From Hydractinia symbiolongicarpus (taxonomy: Eukaryota; Cnidaria; Hydrozoa; Anthoathecata; Hydractiniidae), in NCBI RefSeq assembly GCF_029227915.1, contig NC_079884.1:17482001-17546000 (forward strand): 64,000 nucleotides of DNA. Direction: 5' to 3'. Under the pieces are notes generated by a model, which ran no database searches, had not been told where the DNA came from, and worked only from the letters and a program-made list of their open reading frames with translations. Shown piece after piece: positions 34,886 through 48,394 of this stretch. Within the stretch, counting starts at the first letter, position 1. Every line of letters begins with the position of its first letter. Position numbers and translations under genes: made by a program.

Positions 34886-35185
34886 ATGAACCACTTAAAA
34901 AAGGAGGCAAAGGAGCTAGGTATACGTGGGTATTCAACCCTCAAGAGGGCTGATCTTATCGCTGCTATTCATAAAGTAAAGTACAAGAACACTGGAACAC
35001 AAACCCTTGGTCCGTATTGCAAGCCATGTCTAGAAATCACAGCTATGAAAATATTGGACGAGTACATTAGAGGCTTGGAAGCAAAAAAAAACCGAACCGT
35101 TATATATGACGGTGATTTTATGATAGATAAAAATACCGGTGAGGTACTTGGCATTGTATTATGTATTGTTAACAATACATTATGA
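34886..35185 (+). CDS. SAP/Rho-N-like small protein, P2 copy
   Basis: 99 codons. The N-terminus LKKEAKELGIRGYSTLKRADLIAAI has the helix-turn-helix pattern of SAP/Rho N-terminal nucleic-acid-binding domains. The middle has a conserved TLGPYCKPC followed by VIYDGD. The last ~12 codons run through a 20-bp palindrome, whereas the P3 copy stops earlier, so the original end was probably near 35,150. Starts 3 nt after the previous stop, suggesting a shared transcript. Confidence 0.65.
   Translation: MNHLKKEAKELGIRGYSTLKRADLIAAIHKVKYKNTGTQTLGPYCKPCLEITAMKILDEYIRGLEAKKNRTVIYDGDFMIDKNTGEVLGIVLCIVNNTL
35161..35180. terminator. Palindrome between convergent P2 genes
   Basis: atgtattgttaacaatacat is a perfect 20-bp palindrome between the SAP-like gene (+) and the membrane-protein gene (-). 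P3 has a hairpin at the equivalent position (56,836). A role in transcript 3'-end formation is inference. Confidence 0.45.
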
Positions 35186-35249
35186 ATATTTAGGTGGTGC
35201 CTCTAGGTATTACTTACATATTGCGCAGCCTTCAAGTTTTTTAACAACT

Positions 35250-35849
35250 CTACTCTCGCCTCCTGGCGACCTTGCGCGCGAGTAATTGCTGCCTTTCTTG
35301 TTCATTGATCGTCTCCACTATCTTTTTAGTACGTTGTCGAATCTGCTCCTTTAGCAGCATATATTTTTGCTTCTCTTGGTTTATTAGTGAAAATTCATAA
35401 TCACTTATCACTCCATTCTCAATAGCCCTTGATATAAGATCAACCATACTATTCAGCTTCGTTTCCGCCAATAATCTTATACTATCGTGCTTTTTGCGTT
35501 TGTAATTCCACTCTTTACCCCCTTGTTTTAATGCTCTCTGTCCTAGTCCCACGTCGATGGCTATACCACCCATCGCGACGGCCAGAGGAATTCCGATTCA
35601 CGACAACATACTCGTAATACCAACACCCGATGTTATAACACTTATCGCTAATAACCCGTGATCCATATAATGGACACACGTTCCATGCATACCAAATTTT
35701 TTCGCGAGTTTTTCACGTTGTTTGATCTCGCTTCGTAGAAATTGTTTGATTTCCTCGATCCTTTTTAAACGATAGACCTGACTTTCATCCGGCTCCTGAT
35801 TAGGTGCACTTGGCGGTAAGCTCGGGTATAGCTTTGTAAAATCTGTCAT
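35250..35849 (-). pseudogene. Polinton predicted membrane protein, P2 copy
   Basis: One frame of 200 codons with a single in-frame TGA at 35,598-35,600, at a position where P3 has glycine. Layout: MTD..KLYPSLP start, charged coiled region, a hydrophobic Gly-rich segment (SVITSGVGITSMLS, then GIPLAVAMGGIAI), then a long charged helical C-terminus with VISDYEFSLINQEKQ. A 1-base deletion relative to P3 alters the extreme C-terminus. It is related to small virion membrane-active proteins only by analogy. Confidence 0.7.
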
Positions 35850-35851
35850 AT

Positions 35852-36515
35852 TTATTCTATAAGCAAGTGCATAGTAATTCCAACGAACGAAACGTTCTTA
35901 TCATGATGATGTTCATCCGTCAACATAAACTCAAGGCGATCCGTCGAACCTTTAAGACTGACGTATACGGGACTGTCAAAGGCCCAGTTCAACATGTCTC
36001 CCCATGCGTTTAGCTCTTTGGTGGGAGCATGGCAAGAATCTTGGATTTTTTTCCGTTAAGCAGGCAGTCATCCTCGTCTAATTGAGGGCAAGCAAGTCTC
36101 AGCCGCTGGTATACGTCAGTCTTGTAGAATGAATCGTAGTCACCCTTCATATAGTATTTCTTACTGGGATCGTAGGGTACACCCAAGAGCTCTTGCAGTT
36201 GTTGATGAATCACCACCGTGTACCCGTCATTGACACGGAGCCTGTAGAGTCCATTTTTCAGGACAAACAGCTTAATCTTGTCCTCTGCCTGACTGTTGAC
36301 GATACTCGCTAAATCCTCGATCTTTTACAACCCATTCATTATTTCAATTCGATTAACCGTCTGATCGGGCCCTACCTTACGGATTGTAAAGTCGTTGTTG
36401 TTGTAGAAACCATGTTGGTCGAATGTTGATGGATTTAAGCTATCCTCGTGTCCTGCCCTAGGTAGTCCTCAAAGACTTTAGGATTTTCGATATTTGTTAC
36501 ATATAGTTGTTTCAT
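35852..36515 (-). pseudogene. Penton/minor-capsid-like gene, P2 copy, with internal -1 frame change
   Basis: ATG at 36,515; MKQLYVTNIENPKVFEDYLG matches the P3 start. Decay with a stop near 36,450, then an open block 36,010-36,333 ending after LLNGKKSKILAML. The conserved C-terminal tail (ELNAWGDM to VGITMHLLIE) lies in the -1 frame and ends with TAA at 35,852. An A7 run in slippery-heptamer phase lies at 36,046-36,052. The P3 copy has the same arrangement. Ends 2 nt before the membrane-protein ATG. Confidence 0.7.
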
Positions 36516-36534
36516 GTTTTTTATTTAAAGAAAG

Positions 36535-36908
<374 letters not shown>

Positions 36909-39054
36909 GGCGACGGCCATTATTAAGGAGACTAGTCGTTAACCCGTGGATTTTTCGCCCGTCCTTAATATATCGCATTTCGTGTTTCCACAACACGATG
37001 TTTTTCTCGCGCAAAAACAGACAGACGGCTATTATTAACCTTACCTCCCACTTTAAAAAAAGTAATCGAAAATCAACTCAAAATATTGTACTTATTATGA
37101 AAAAAAATCTTTTTATGCTTATTTGGTTTGCTCGCAAGATATTCGTCATTAAAGTTGTAAAATATTAGCTGGAGAAGAAGCTTCGTGTGCCAGTCACCAT
37201 CTTGTGTCCCGATTGTAAATAAATGCCTTCGCGGGAGGGCTTGTGACGTCAACTCCCGGATGATAATTTAGGTTTTTATATATACAAAGCGGTTTTATAT
37301 ATACAAAGCGGTTGTTGTTTTGTTTTTTAACATTTGAAACGGGTACTAAGATGAGTTTGTAACAGGTATATGTTCCATTCTGAGTGTGCAGCTATACGGA
37401 GTACGGCTCCGTATAGATATGCGTATACGGAGTATAACTTCGTAAAGCGACATGTTTACTCCGTATAGACGGAAATACTCAGTACAAAAAGCTGCGAGCG
37501 GAGCAGACAGCTTTGAGAGTATAATGCCGACACTCGTTTGGCTAGACATTAGCAAATGCAGCATGAGCGTCGAACTCTAAACTAAGCATTCTTATTAAAA
37601 AATTACTCTGGGCTATTCCAGTTTAGAAAATCGTGCCTAAAACAAGCAAATAATTTGTGTAAGAAGAAAAAAGTCTAAAATATGAGACAAACATGCAGAG
37701 TACCAATTAGTTTTAGTAGAACTGCCACCAAGCTAAGTCTTTAGCTGATAATACAACGAACCTAATTAATTAACTTCTTCAACATTCAAACCGAGTCTCA
37801 AAAATTGGTGTTTTTTGCGTGGCAGGGTCGTTGCTCACACGAGTTTTTGGCCCAATGAATGGACACGTTGAGCACCAGACAAATTTCCTGTTTGAACCAA
37901 AAAATATAAATTTTGAAATATGGGGAGACTCTGCGGATTGAACATCAAAGCATAGGGTGCAAAACGTTCGAAATTTGTCAGTATGCGTAAAGTTCTGTTA
38001 TTGTATATGGTGTTGCAGTTAACCAAAATCAAAAGGTAATTTTTTATTACATAGCTGAGTTGGAAAAAAACTTTCCAGAGTTCGCAGCACAATTGCAAAA
38101 CGTCATGGAAAATGAAATTCCCGCTAAATTCATTTCTGCGTTTCTAAAGACAAAATTTCCTGATGATATATCATACGGGAAAGAAAGTATCGATATGGTG
38201 CAATACGTTACAGTGAAGTTAATTCATTTGTTTGATTCCGATTAAGCAGAAAACCTTGCTTTACTGCCAAAACATTTCACGGAAAGAAAATTTAACTTCG
38301 TAAAATTATAATATATATATTCCTGTTGTTTTAGCATATGATGTAGTTTACTATTTGCGTGTTGTATGAAGTTTATTTTTATGTCTTTCATTATATTTAT
38401 TCTACGCTTTAGAACTTTGTTTTGTATATTTCGATATGGAATAAAACTAGCAATCAATCAATGACTTTTTATTATGCAACTTTAAAATTATGTACTTTTA
38501 TACCAACTATTGTATACCTTAACTCATTAAAAATACATCGAATTCTGTTCCTACTAAACATGTCACACATTCCGCATACTCAGCATGTCACACTCCGTAT
38601 ACTAAGCCTGTCACACTCCGTATAGCAAATTTCGTATATTAAGGATTTCACTCCTCGTACACCAAGCATGGCATACCCCGTATAGAATACTCGTATGGCA
38701 TAGTCCGTATAGCATACCCCGTATGGCATACACCTTAAGGCACATTCTGCATACTCTGCATAGCAAGTTCTGCATAACATACTCTCGGTATCTCACAATC
38801 TGTTGGCCACAATCCATTTGTTGCAATTAAACTAATGTTCTCACACTTCGTATAGCTACAATATACTTCGTATGTTTACGATGGATAAAAAAGTAGGAAA
38901 ATGATTTGCTCGTCTTTTTAACTTGTTTTTTATGGTGGTTATTTTTTATTTTTTTCGGAAATAGTTTTAAACAGTCATATATTGCAATATTTCACTTTAA
39001 GAACATTTGTTACAGACTCCGTATAGCTTAACCAAACTCCGTATAGCAGCTATA
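36909..39054 (+). repeat. Giant inverted repeat, left arm (~2.15 kb)
   Basis: Nearly identical to the reverse complement of 40450-42597: five short frames of 61-87 codons recur in mirror image, with only one residue difference noticed (SLKIH against SLTIH) plus 1-2-bp indels near the inner end. It is rich in tccgtata/tacggag words, especially at 37,380-37,460 and 38,590-38,780. No convincing gene. It could be an element with very long terminal repeats, two opposed copies of one element, or an assembly artefact. Confidence 0.9.
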
Positions 39055-39059
39055 GGTGG

Positions 39060-39335
39060 TCCCAGGTGGTCCCTAGTTACCCACGCGGTGAAAAAACATT
39101 GATGTCACCACCTCTTTTCTAAGATATTTGGCCTCAAAATTTTAAGTGCACTGTAATGGCCTCATTAATTTAATATAGGAAACTGACGTTAAGGTAGTGT
39201 TATTGACTTCGAGCCGTAATGTCAAAAAATTTAACATATTAGACCGGCATTTTTCGGCAACATCAAAGAAAAATGAATACATCCACTTTGCCTGTTACAG
39301 ACACATAGACACACTTAGCGTATTATTATAGAGAC
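39060..39335 (-). repeat. Dispersed repeat, copy 2 of 3
   Basis: Inverted relative to 33,745-33,966. It includes an extra outer part, ggtggtcccaggtggtccct, that is also seen (inverted, diverged) near 45,950 as aggtggtgatg and gggacaacctgggacc. Confidence 0.65.
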
Positions 39336-40229
39336 TAGTCGATAAGGCCCGTGGAAAAATTCCCTTAGGCAGAAGAATAATGTAAAAATAGGTTGTTTAG
39401 GTTTTTTGCTGACACCAGCCGGTGCATAAACAAAAAAAAGTTCGCGAAATTTGTTTATCCGTTTCCTGTACTTTGCAGAGCTTGAAACGCTGATGAGAAA
39501 AATGTATAGTATCATGTGCTATTGACGAACGGTTGAGAAGATATAAAGGTTTAAAAATTATGCTGACGTCAGCAATGGTCCGTAGAAACCTATCAATATA
39601 GAAAGTGTTGCGGAGAGGTTGCCAAGGCAAAGGCATTAAGCAAGGCAAGGAAAGGGCACGGCAAAAGCAGGTAAGGAAACAGGAAGAGGAATCAGGAAGG
39701 CATGGGAGGCACAGGCAAGGGCATAGTAGGCAGGCACCAGAAAAGGCATAGGAAGGGTGACAAAAGCACGGTCAGTGCTGGCAAGGCAATGGAAAGGCAA
39801 GGCAGGGGTGCCTGACTTTAATAGAAAATCTCCCCCCTACAACTCAAAGATTGCGTATACTCAATATATGTAAGATAAGTATCATATTAGTCCATGAGTA
39901 TAGAAAATATTAAATTGAAAATACTTCAAACTCAATATCTCAAAAAAAAGTCTGAAATTTATCTCAAGTCATTATACAGTGAATCATGTTAGCAGAATTA
40001 TATGCCAATACAAGTATTTAAACAGTCGGTCATAATGCCCTATCATTTTTTGATAAATCTGAGATTAAGTTGGTTCCAATGACAACAACATTAAAAAGTC
40101 AAGATATAGAAATAATCAGAGAGTCCACGAGAAAGTCAAAAGAATACCTATTATACTCAATATATAGCTAATATCATATACTTATGAAAACCTGTTTGTC
40201 GTAGGTGTAAGATGATTATGTTTTTCCTA

Positions 40230-40297
40230 GCTCTGTCCAGGATTTGAACCTGGATCTCTAATTTGCATGAGTGTCATAGCCATTAGACCAGCAGGGC
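40230..40297 (-). tRNA. tRNA-like sequence, probably degenerate or SINE-derived
   Basis: Reading the minus strand: acceptor-like ends gccctg/cagagc with one mismatch, a D-arm/A-box-like tggtctaatggctatgac, and a perfect T-arm ccagg-ttcaaat-cctgg serving as B box. The anticodon arm is poor (3 bp and a 10-nt loop), so it is unlikely to be a functional tRNA. Confidence 0.45.
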
Positions 40298-40449
40298 ATA
40301 AATATGTAATATACAAAACTTTACAGGCCTTATATTTAGCTTATTTAATGAGGAAATGGGATCCGCTACGCTCCGCAAAAAACAAGTGTTTGCATCTTCA
40401 GTATATATGTGCCGCACGGAGTGTGGTTTCTATACGGAGTAATACTCCG

Positions 40450-42597
40450 TATAGCTGCTATACGGAGTTTGGTTAAGCTATACGGAGTCTGTTAACAAAT
40501 GTTTTTAAAGTGAAATATTGCAATATATGACTGTTTAAAACTATTTCCGAAAAAAATAAAAAATAACCACCATAAAAAACAAGTTAAAAAGACGAGCAAA
40601 TCATTTTCCTACTTTTTTATCCATCGTAAACATACGAAGTATATTGTAGCTATACGAAGTGTGAGAACATTAGTTTAATTGCAACAAATGGATTGTGGCC
40701 AACAGATTGTGAGATACCGAGAGTATGTTATGCAGAACTTGCTATGCAGAGTATGCAGAATGTGCCTTAAGGTGTATGCCATACGGGGTATGCTATACGG
40801 ACTATGCCATACGGAGTATTCTATACGGGGTATGCCATGCTTGGTGTACGAGGAGTGAAATCCTTAATATACGAAATTTGCTATACGGAGTGTGACAGGC
40901 TTAGTATACGGAGTGTGACATGCTGAGTATGCGGAATGTGTGACATGTTTAGTAGGAACAGAATTCGATGTATTGTTAATGAGTTAAGGTATACAATAGT
41001 TGGTATAAAAGTACATAATTTTAAAGTTGCATAATAAAAAGTCATTGATTGATTGCTAGTTTTATTCCATATCGAAATATACAAAACAAAGTTCTAAAGC
41101 GTAGAATAAATATAATGAAAGACATAAAAATAAACTTCATACAACACGCAAATAGTAAACTACATCATATGCTAAAACAACAGGAATATATATATTATAA
41201 TTTTACGAAGTTAAATTTTCTTTCCGTGAAATGTTTTGGCAGTAAAGCAAGGTTTTCTGCTTAATCGGAATCAAACAAATGAATTAACTTCACTGTAACG
41301 TATTGCACCATATCGATACTTTCTTTCCCGTATGATATATCATCAGGAAATTTTGTCTTTAGAAACGCAGAAATGAATTTAGCGGGAATTTCATTTTCCA
41401 TGACGTTTTGCAATTGTGCTGCGAACTCTGGAAAGTTTTTTTCCAACTCAGCTATGTAATAAAAAATTACCTTTTGATTTTGGTTAACTGCAACACCATA
41501 TACAATAACAGAACTTTACGCATACTGACAAATTTCGAACGTTTTGCACCCTATGCTTTGATGTTCAATCCGCAGAGTCTCCCCATATTTCAAAATTTAT
41601 ATTTTTTGGTTCAAACAGGAAATTTGTCTGGTGCTCAACGTGTCCATTCATTGGGCCAAAAACTCGTGTGAGCAACGACCCTGCCACGCAAAAAACACCA
41701 ATTTTTGAGACTCGGTTTGAATGTTGAAGAAGTTAATTAATTAGGTTCGTTGTATTATCAGCTAAAGACTTAGCTTGGTGGCAGTTCTACTAAAACTAAT
41801 TGGTACTCTGCATGTTTGTCTCATATTTTAGACTTTTTTCTTCTTACACAAATTATTTGCTTGTTTTAGGCACGATTTTCTAAACTGGAATAGCCCAGAG
41901 TAATTTTTTAATAAGAATGCTTAGTTTAGAGTTCGACGCTCATGCTGCATTTGCTAATGTCTAGCCAAACGAGTGTCGGCATTATACTCTCAAAGCTGTC
42001 TGCTCCGCTCGCAGCTTTTTGTACTGAGTATTTCCGTCTATACGGAGTAAACATGTCGCTTTACGAAGTTATACTCCGTATACGCATATCTATACGGAGC
42101 CGTACTCCGTATAGCTGCACACTCAGAATGGAACATATACCTGTTACAAACTCATCTTAGTACCCGTTTCAAATGTTAAAAAACAAAACAACAACCGCTT
42201 TGTATATATAAAACCGCTTTGTATATATAAAAACCTAAATTATCATCCGGGAGTTGACGTCACAAGCCCTCCCGCGAAGGCATTTATTTACAATCGGGAC
42301 ACAAGATGGTGACTGGCACACGAAGCTTCTTCTCCAGCTAATATTTTACAACTTTAATGACGAATATCTTGCGAGCAAACCAAATAAGCATAAAAAGATT
42401 TTTTTTCATAATAAGTACAATATTTTGAGTTGATTTTCGATTACTTTTTTTAAAGTGGGAGGTAAGGTTAATAATAGCCGTCTGTCTGTTTTTGCGCGAG
42501 AAAAACATCGTGTTGTGGAAACACGAAATGCGATATATTAAGGACGGGCGAAAAATCCACGGGTTAACGACTAGTCTCCTTAATAATGGCCGTCGCC
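40450..42597 (-). repeat. Giant inverted repeat, right arm (~2.15 kb)
   Basis: Mirror copy of 36909-39054. Position sums across the two arms stay at 79,504-79,506, so the pairing is almost gap-free over 2.1 kb. Its outer edge passes into the long CTGT array. Confidence 0.9.
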
Positions 42598-43425
<828 letters not shown>

Positions 43426-44159
43426 CGCGAAAGTCGCGTCCCGTTTCGGAAACACGAAATTATAAGAATGCGCACCAATACCAAATGCGATATATTTTTA
43501 CCGACTTTGTTTTGACCGCTCGCGCGTAGAATATCATTCACGACAATTGATTTTTTAAAAACAACAATCCACGATTTTCGCTTAATAACACAATTAATGA
43601 TCTTTGCGGCTGGACGAACGAAGACCATTTTGATTTTAAAAATGGTCGTGTATGGTCAGTGTATGCGGTTTGTTTGATTGTTTCTATCTTCTGAAAGCTT
43701 TATATTTTTGTAACTGTTTTTTGTTTTGTTTTCTGTTTGTTTTCAATGTTAGGATAAATGTATTGTCACGTTTTTATAGCCACATACAGATCGTAAACGC
43801 AGCAGTTTTAGGATGTTTGGCTAGGAACCAAGATTTTGAAGGTTGAGCCTCACTTATTGCTATTCTGTTTGGTATAAGAGCTTTTTATCCTAGCCAACAT
43901 TTATTTTTATGTTGAAGCTATTTATATAAAGTGGAAGTATATAATGCAGTTTGGCTACAACAATGTTCTTAAGCAATAATTCTTATGCTAAATAGAGCTG
44001 TAAACTGAGCTACACAGTCATTCTGCGTAATCAGGACAAACTTTGAAAATTAATGCATCGGCGTGAACCCCCGTCTGCATTGATATAAACAACAGCGTAT
44101 CTAGCGATTCATTTCATTTCATTTATACTTTCGCTTCAGCAGTCAATTCTGCAACGAAT
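43426..44159. other. Non-coding spacer
   Basis: A short echo of the arm sequence (43,447-43,500), then AT-rich DNA. Just before 44,160 there is a ttcatttcatttcattta tract, possibly part of a promoter for the following exon. Confidence 0.4.
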
Positions 44160-44408
44160 ATGGCTGGCGAGCATCAAGAGAAATATCTCCATGAATTTCT
44201 GGAGATGTCTAATGGTGAATTAAATTTTTTCTTACAACAACGTGGGTTAACTGTTGGAGGAAATCATGGTACCCTGGCAGCCAGAGCTTTGATTGCATAT
44301 GAACAAAAGGCTCCTATCCTGGAAATTACAGAAAACACCTCAAAGAAACTTAAAAGCGACTACGTACCATTGTCGTCTATAAAAACTCTTGTTCAAGATC
44401 AAGTGCGC
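44160..44408 (+). CDS. Possible first exon with a SAP-like domain
   Basis: An ATG-initiated frame of 83 codons (MAGEHQEKYLHEFLEMSNGE) with a SAP-like helix pattern (MSNGELNFFLQQRGLTVGG, then LAARALIAYEQ), ending at a good donor, cgc|gtaagg, at 44,408/44,409. No downstream exon was found in the window. Such N-termini occur in nuclease-carrying mobile genes and in host proteins; it is either a real first exon or a stranded one. Confidence 0.4.
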
Positions 44409-47221
44409 GTAAGGACATATTCCTTCCTATGAAGTGTTTTTCATCCCCTTCCAGTAATGCATAGCAAGTGCTTTAGTTGCTACTGACTCAAATACTGCCT
44501 TGAAAAGTTCCTTGTTTTGTAAACCAGTAAAGAAATTTACTTCAGTGTCTCTAGAAATATCACTGAAGAGGAACGCGCTATTAAGGGAACATTAATCAAC
44601 AATGGATGAATTTTCTTTGATGGCTTCACTTTTCTTCATGGGTGGAATCAAGGATTTTTTTTTGGGCGATGGTTTACTCATATCACTGACTACAGGATGA
44701 AGCGAAGGGGTTGGTTACATAAATGTGGCCTTCTCATAGGCAAAATGATTGGAGCACACTGTTTTGTGGTTGTTTTATTCAAAGCCAACTAATCCTTTTG
44801 CCATTTGAGTCGTCCATAATTTGCGTTTGGCTGGATCTTTTGGAAAGTTTTTTATCTGTCTTTCCGGGTATCTAGAGTCATTATTGCACCCTCCCACACA
44901 ACATCTGTACATTGGCATTATTTATAAAACCTCAAAAGAAGAAAACAAGTTGTTATTAAATTCATTCGCTGCCTATCGCCACCATTATGCTATATAGTTT
45001 TGTTTATGTTTGTACTGATTACCCAGAATGCAATTTCGACCGTAACCGGGTCTATGCAGTTAGCTAGGTAGCTACATCTTTTATTATATTCCTGAAAACT
45101 TTTTCTGCAAATGAAATTGCTGAGCGATTGTTTTAGCTAGACAAGTAACGACAGGCTGTTTCCTGTGTTTTTATTTAAACCGAAGTTGCAATAAAGTTTT
45201 AACTGTACTAAGCGCTTAGCCCAGTGTTAACAACGGACTGTTTTCTTGAAAAAGGCTTTTGCGCCTATGCGCATGTGCGATGACCTGTACTAAGCCCACT
45301 GTGACAATTAATTTTTAAACTTTCCTGCGAATTATTCCTGTACGGATGTGCAACACTATTTCCCTGGACCAACCGCTCAGCCCTATGTCGGCGAGTTTTT
45401 TTTTAAAAGGGTATTATCTCTATACGCTGTGCAACACGGTTTAACTGTACTTAGCACTCAACCCGGTGTCACAATGAATTTCTTAGTTTTCACAAAAACT
45501 TTTTTCGCAAAATAAAATAATATTGACCGATTGTTTTTGCTATGACAGGGTAACAACGGTTTGTAAACTCTATTTTTATTTCAGCTGTCGTTGCGGGAAA
45601 GTTTTTTTTTAAGAAAAATGTTACAGTCGCAACACTATAATGGTGTATGTACTTCACTTGATTAACTACATACTGTATACCTGCACTAAAGCATTAATTT
45701 TCAAAGTTTATCCTGATTACCGAAAATGACCGTGTGGCTCTGTTTACGTCTCTTATTAACTGCACCATAGAGTGTTGAAGTCACCAAATCGTCAAATCAA
45801 ATGTCATAACGTAAATAACATGTATATTTTTAACACCAATAGCTTTAATTTAAAGTAATAAAACTATTACAATGCAATCATAGCTTTGAGGTTAAATAAA
45901 TTGGAAATGAGGTGGTGATGTCAGTCATTTTTCACTGCGTTGGTACCTAGGGACAACCTGGGACCAAATTGAGTAAGATTCTCGAATTGGATTCCCTAAA
46001 TCCGTTTCGGAATCGAAACGTTGATGACGTCATCAAAAATCATATACATTTTCTTGATCAGTGTTTCCAGATTTTTACCATGAAGGCAACGGGTACGCAA
46101 ATTTTTTTGTTCTTTAGAGAAGAACTTTGCTGACGTTAGCAAAATTTTAAAACCTGTATATTTTATTAACTGTTTGTCAAAAGCGCATGATTCGAGACAT
46201 TTTCTTGATCAGAGTTTCACACTATACACAGATGAAATAGGTATACAAATTTCTGGATAAAGTTTTTTGTACATTGGCTGGTTTTTACTGATGTCAGCAA
46301 AAGTTTAAAACCCTTGTATCTTCTTAAGAGTTTGTGAAAAGCACATGATCATATAGCCTAATTTTTTTTCCTATTTAGACAGGCTATTGCTAGCCATTGC
46401 TAATATATACTTATACAAAAGCCTAACCTGAAGACTAGAATATGTAGGACCGGCGAATTCGTAGATTTTAACAGGGTAACTAGTACAGTAAAATCTCTCT
46501 CAAAATTTTGCTGAAAACATGACTTTTTTTTGTTTATATACGTTTTTTCTTTGTTCTATTCCTTTCAAATAGAGGAAATGAGACATATAATTTGATGAAT
46601 ATGAACTTGCATTATTCATGCGCTCTACTTTTACACAAACAAAAACAAATATCAACTAACAAATACATTGTATTTTATAATCTACTCGAAGAAATCTCGG
46701 ATTGAAGTTTGCTTTCTTTTTTATATTTGGAGTTCCCCCACTTTTTTCGTAACTGATGACAGCATTCTTGACTTCCCTCGTCAATAATAGCTTTTTTTCA
46801 TGTGTCTGCTTTACACAGAGCTTCTTTAAGGGAAAATGTCATTTTGATGCTTCTTTAAGGGAAAATGTCATTTTGATGCAAAAAAAGTGTCCGTTTTATA
46901 AAGTGTCCACCTTATAACTGTCTGTCTCATTAAGATTTTCTTGCGAGAGTTTAACCTGAAATCAGTCCTTTCCAAGGAATAGTGTCCGTTATATAGAGGT
47001 GTCCGCTTTAGACCATGTCCGCTTTAGAGAGATTTCACCGTATTTAAAAGTTTTTTAGTGTATAACTTATTTGGGAGTGGGAGGTAAGCTTTAAGTGCCA
47101 GTTTCAATAAATTTCTACTTTTTAACTTGATTTTTTTTATGTTTATATAATTTGTCTATATTTTGCGTGTGGATGGCGAAACTAAAAATCACAACATTTA
47201 CATCACCCCACAACTCATCTT
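44409..47221. other. Repeat-rich non-coding region
   Basis: Contains a diverged third copy of the dispersed repeat (about 45,770-45,960), loosely repeated segments with taactgtact.agc.ct.a.cc at ~45,200 and 45,440, and a direct repeat gcttctttaagggaaaatgtc at 46,825-46,880. No supportable gene. Confidence 0.45.
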
Positions 47222-47283
47222 ATGTCTGCCAGATTAGATAAAATACCGCGAGGACTTCGTATTCTATCTAATCTGACAGACAT
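47222..47283. repeat. 62-nt near-perfect hairpin
   Basis: 24-bp stem with two mismatches around a ~13-nt loop: atgtctgccagattagata pairs with tatctaatctgacagacat, and aatac with gtatt. Size and shape fit a small foldback element or a precursor-microRNA-like hairpin. It lies upstream of the Helentron remnant. Confidence 0.6.
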
Positions 47284-47614
47284 GTGAATTTGAACATACC
47301 TTGCCAATGAAATAAAAAAAATTACACTGAATTTAAATTTGTGTATGCAGCGATTTTTTAAAATATAAAATAGCCGCATAAATATTTAGCCATGAAGAAA
47401 TTATGCACGCAATGAATCATTTTTTCTTATTTTTAGGTTCGATATTGACAACCAACACTCGACATAGTATAAAAAGAAGAAACTACACAGAATATAAAAG
47501 CGAGATATATAGACAAGCAGATATTCAGACTTATCAGATATTCAGACTTATTTGGTAAACCTATTGGTTACTTATTGGTGAACTTACTAAATTTATTTAA
47601 CCTGCTTCAAAACT

Positions 47615-48360
47615 ATGTGTTGTGTTTTTTTAAATAATATGACAGAGATTTATATAGTTTTTAAAGGTTGTTTTTCTTGGTCACACGCCACCACTGCTAT
47701 TGTGAACCCCGCGTATGGAAACTGCCGCCGTATGGTTCTTTTACTTTCCGGTGATGTTGAAACTAATCCTGGGCCTTACTTTATTGTAAAGACGGTACAG
47801 GGATCTTTTCATCAAAGGGATGTCAGGCTTGGAACTTTTATTGGCACACAATGTATGTGTAATTCCCTGTTTGCGATCGTTTGGTCGGTTATTAAAAAGG
47901 TTTCTTTTGGAACCCAAGTGATGTTGATCATATCCCCTGCGAAGGAAAAAAGTTGTACACGAGCCTAGGTTACACAAACCAGTACTTGAGTGCAAGTGAC
48001 CTCCCAAATAGTTTGACTGTTGAAAACGAGGTGATACAAATACAAAGTTTAGAAAATTTTTCTCATATTGTTACAGATAATGGGACTACTTTGCGTACAT
48101 TTCATAATTCATTACTTTCCGATGAAAGACAAGAAATGATGGGCATTATAGGCGCCGTTAGTTTTGCTATAATTTACCCTGCTATAGTCACCCACATTTA
48201 TTTATTTGATCCTCATAGCCGAAATAGTTTTGGCCAAATAACAGAATGTGGCACATCAGTCCTTTTAAAATTTGATTCATTACAAGAAGTTGAAAACTAC
48301 ATACGCGAAATATATGTTGTCCCCTGGTCAAGGAAGGTGTCTCCAGACTCAATATTTTAA
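47615..48360 (+). pseudogene. Helentron N-terminus: 2A-like peptide plus cysteine-protease-like domain
   Basis: The first frame (47,615-47,968) ends its leader with LLLSGDVETNPGP at 47,738-47,776, which fits the D(V/I)ExNPGP consensus of 2A ribosome-skipping peptides. It is followed by QGSFHQRD and GTQCMCNSLFA, the likely nucleophile Cys of an OTU/C-terminal-hydrolase-like fold. A frameshift near 47,910 moves the rest to 47,953-48,360, which has FDPHSRNSFG, the likely catalytic His region, and VLLKFDSL. Skipping at Gly-Pro would release the protease-bearing chain from the short leader. Confidence 0.75.
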
Positions 48361-48394
48361 AATACTGACAACTGAACAGATAACCGATAACATT

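Larger units (their letters stand above)
39055..40449. other. Spacer of the giant inverted repeat
   Basis: Contains a dispersed repeat (39,060-39,335), a purine-rich ggcaa/ggcaagg low-complexity tract (39,610-39,810), AT-rich sequence and a tRNA-like sequence (40,230-40,297). No protein gene is supportable. Confidence 0.6.

Noticed and set aside
40230-40297. Functional tRNA gene
   Set aside because: The anticodon arm does not fold to 5 bp and 7 nt and the acceptor stem has a mismatch; kept only as a tRNA-like sequence.
37346-42160. Mirror-image pairs of 61-87-codon frames
   Set aside because: They are identical in the two arms only because the DNA is an inverted repeat. No motifs, start context or conservation beyond the DNA identity.
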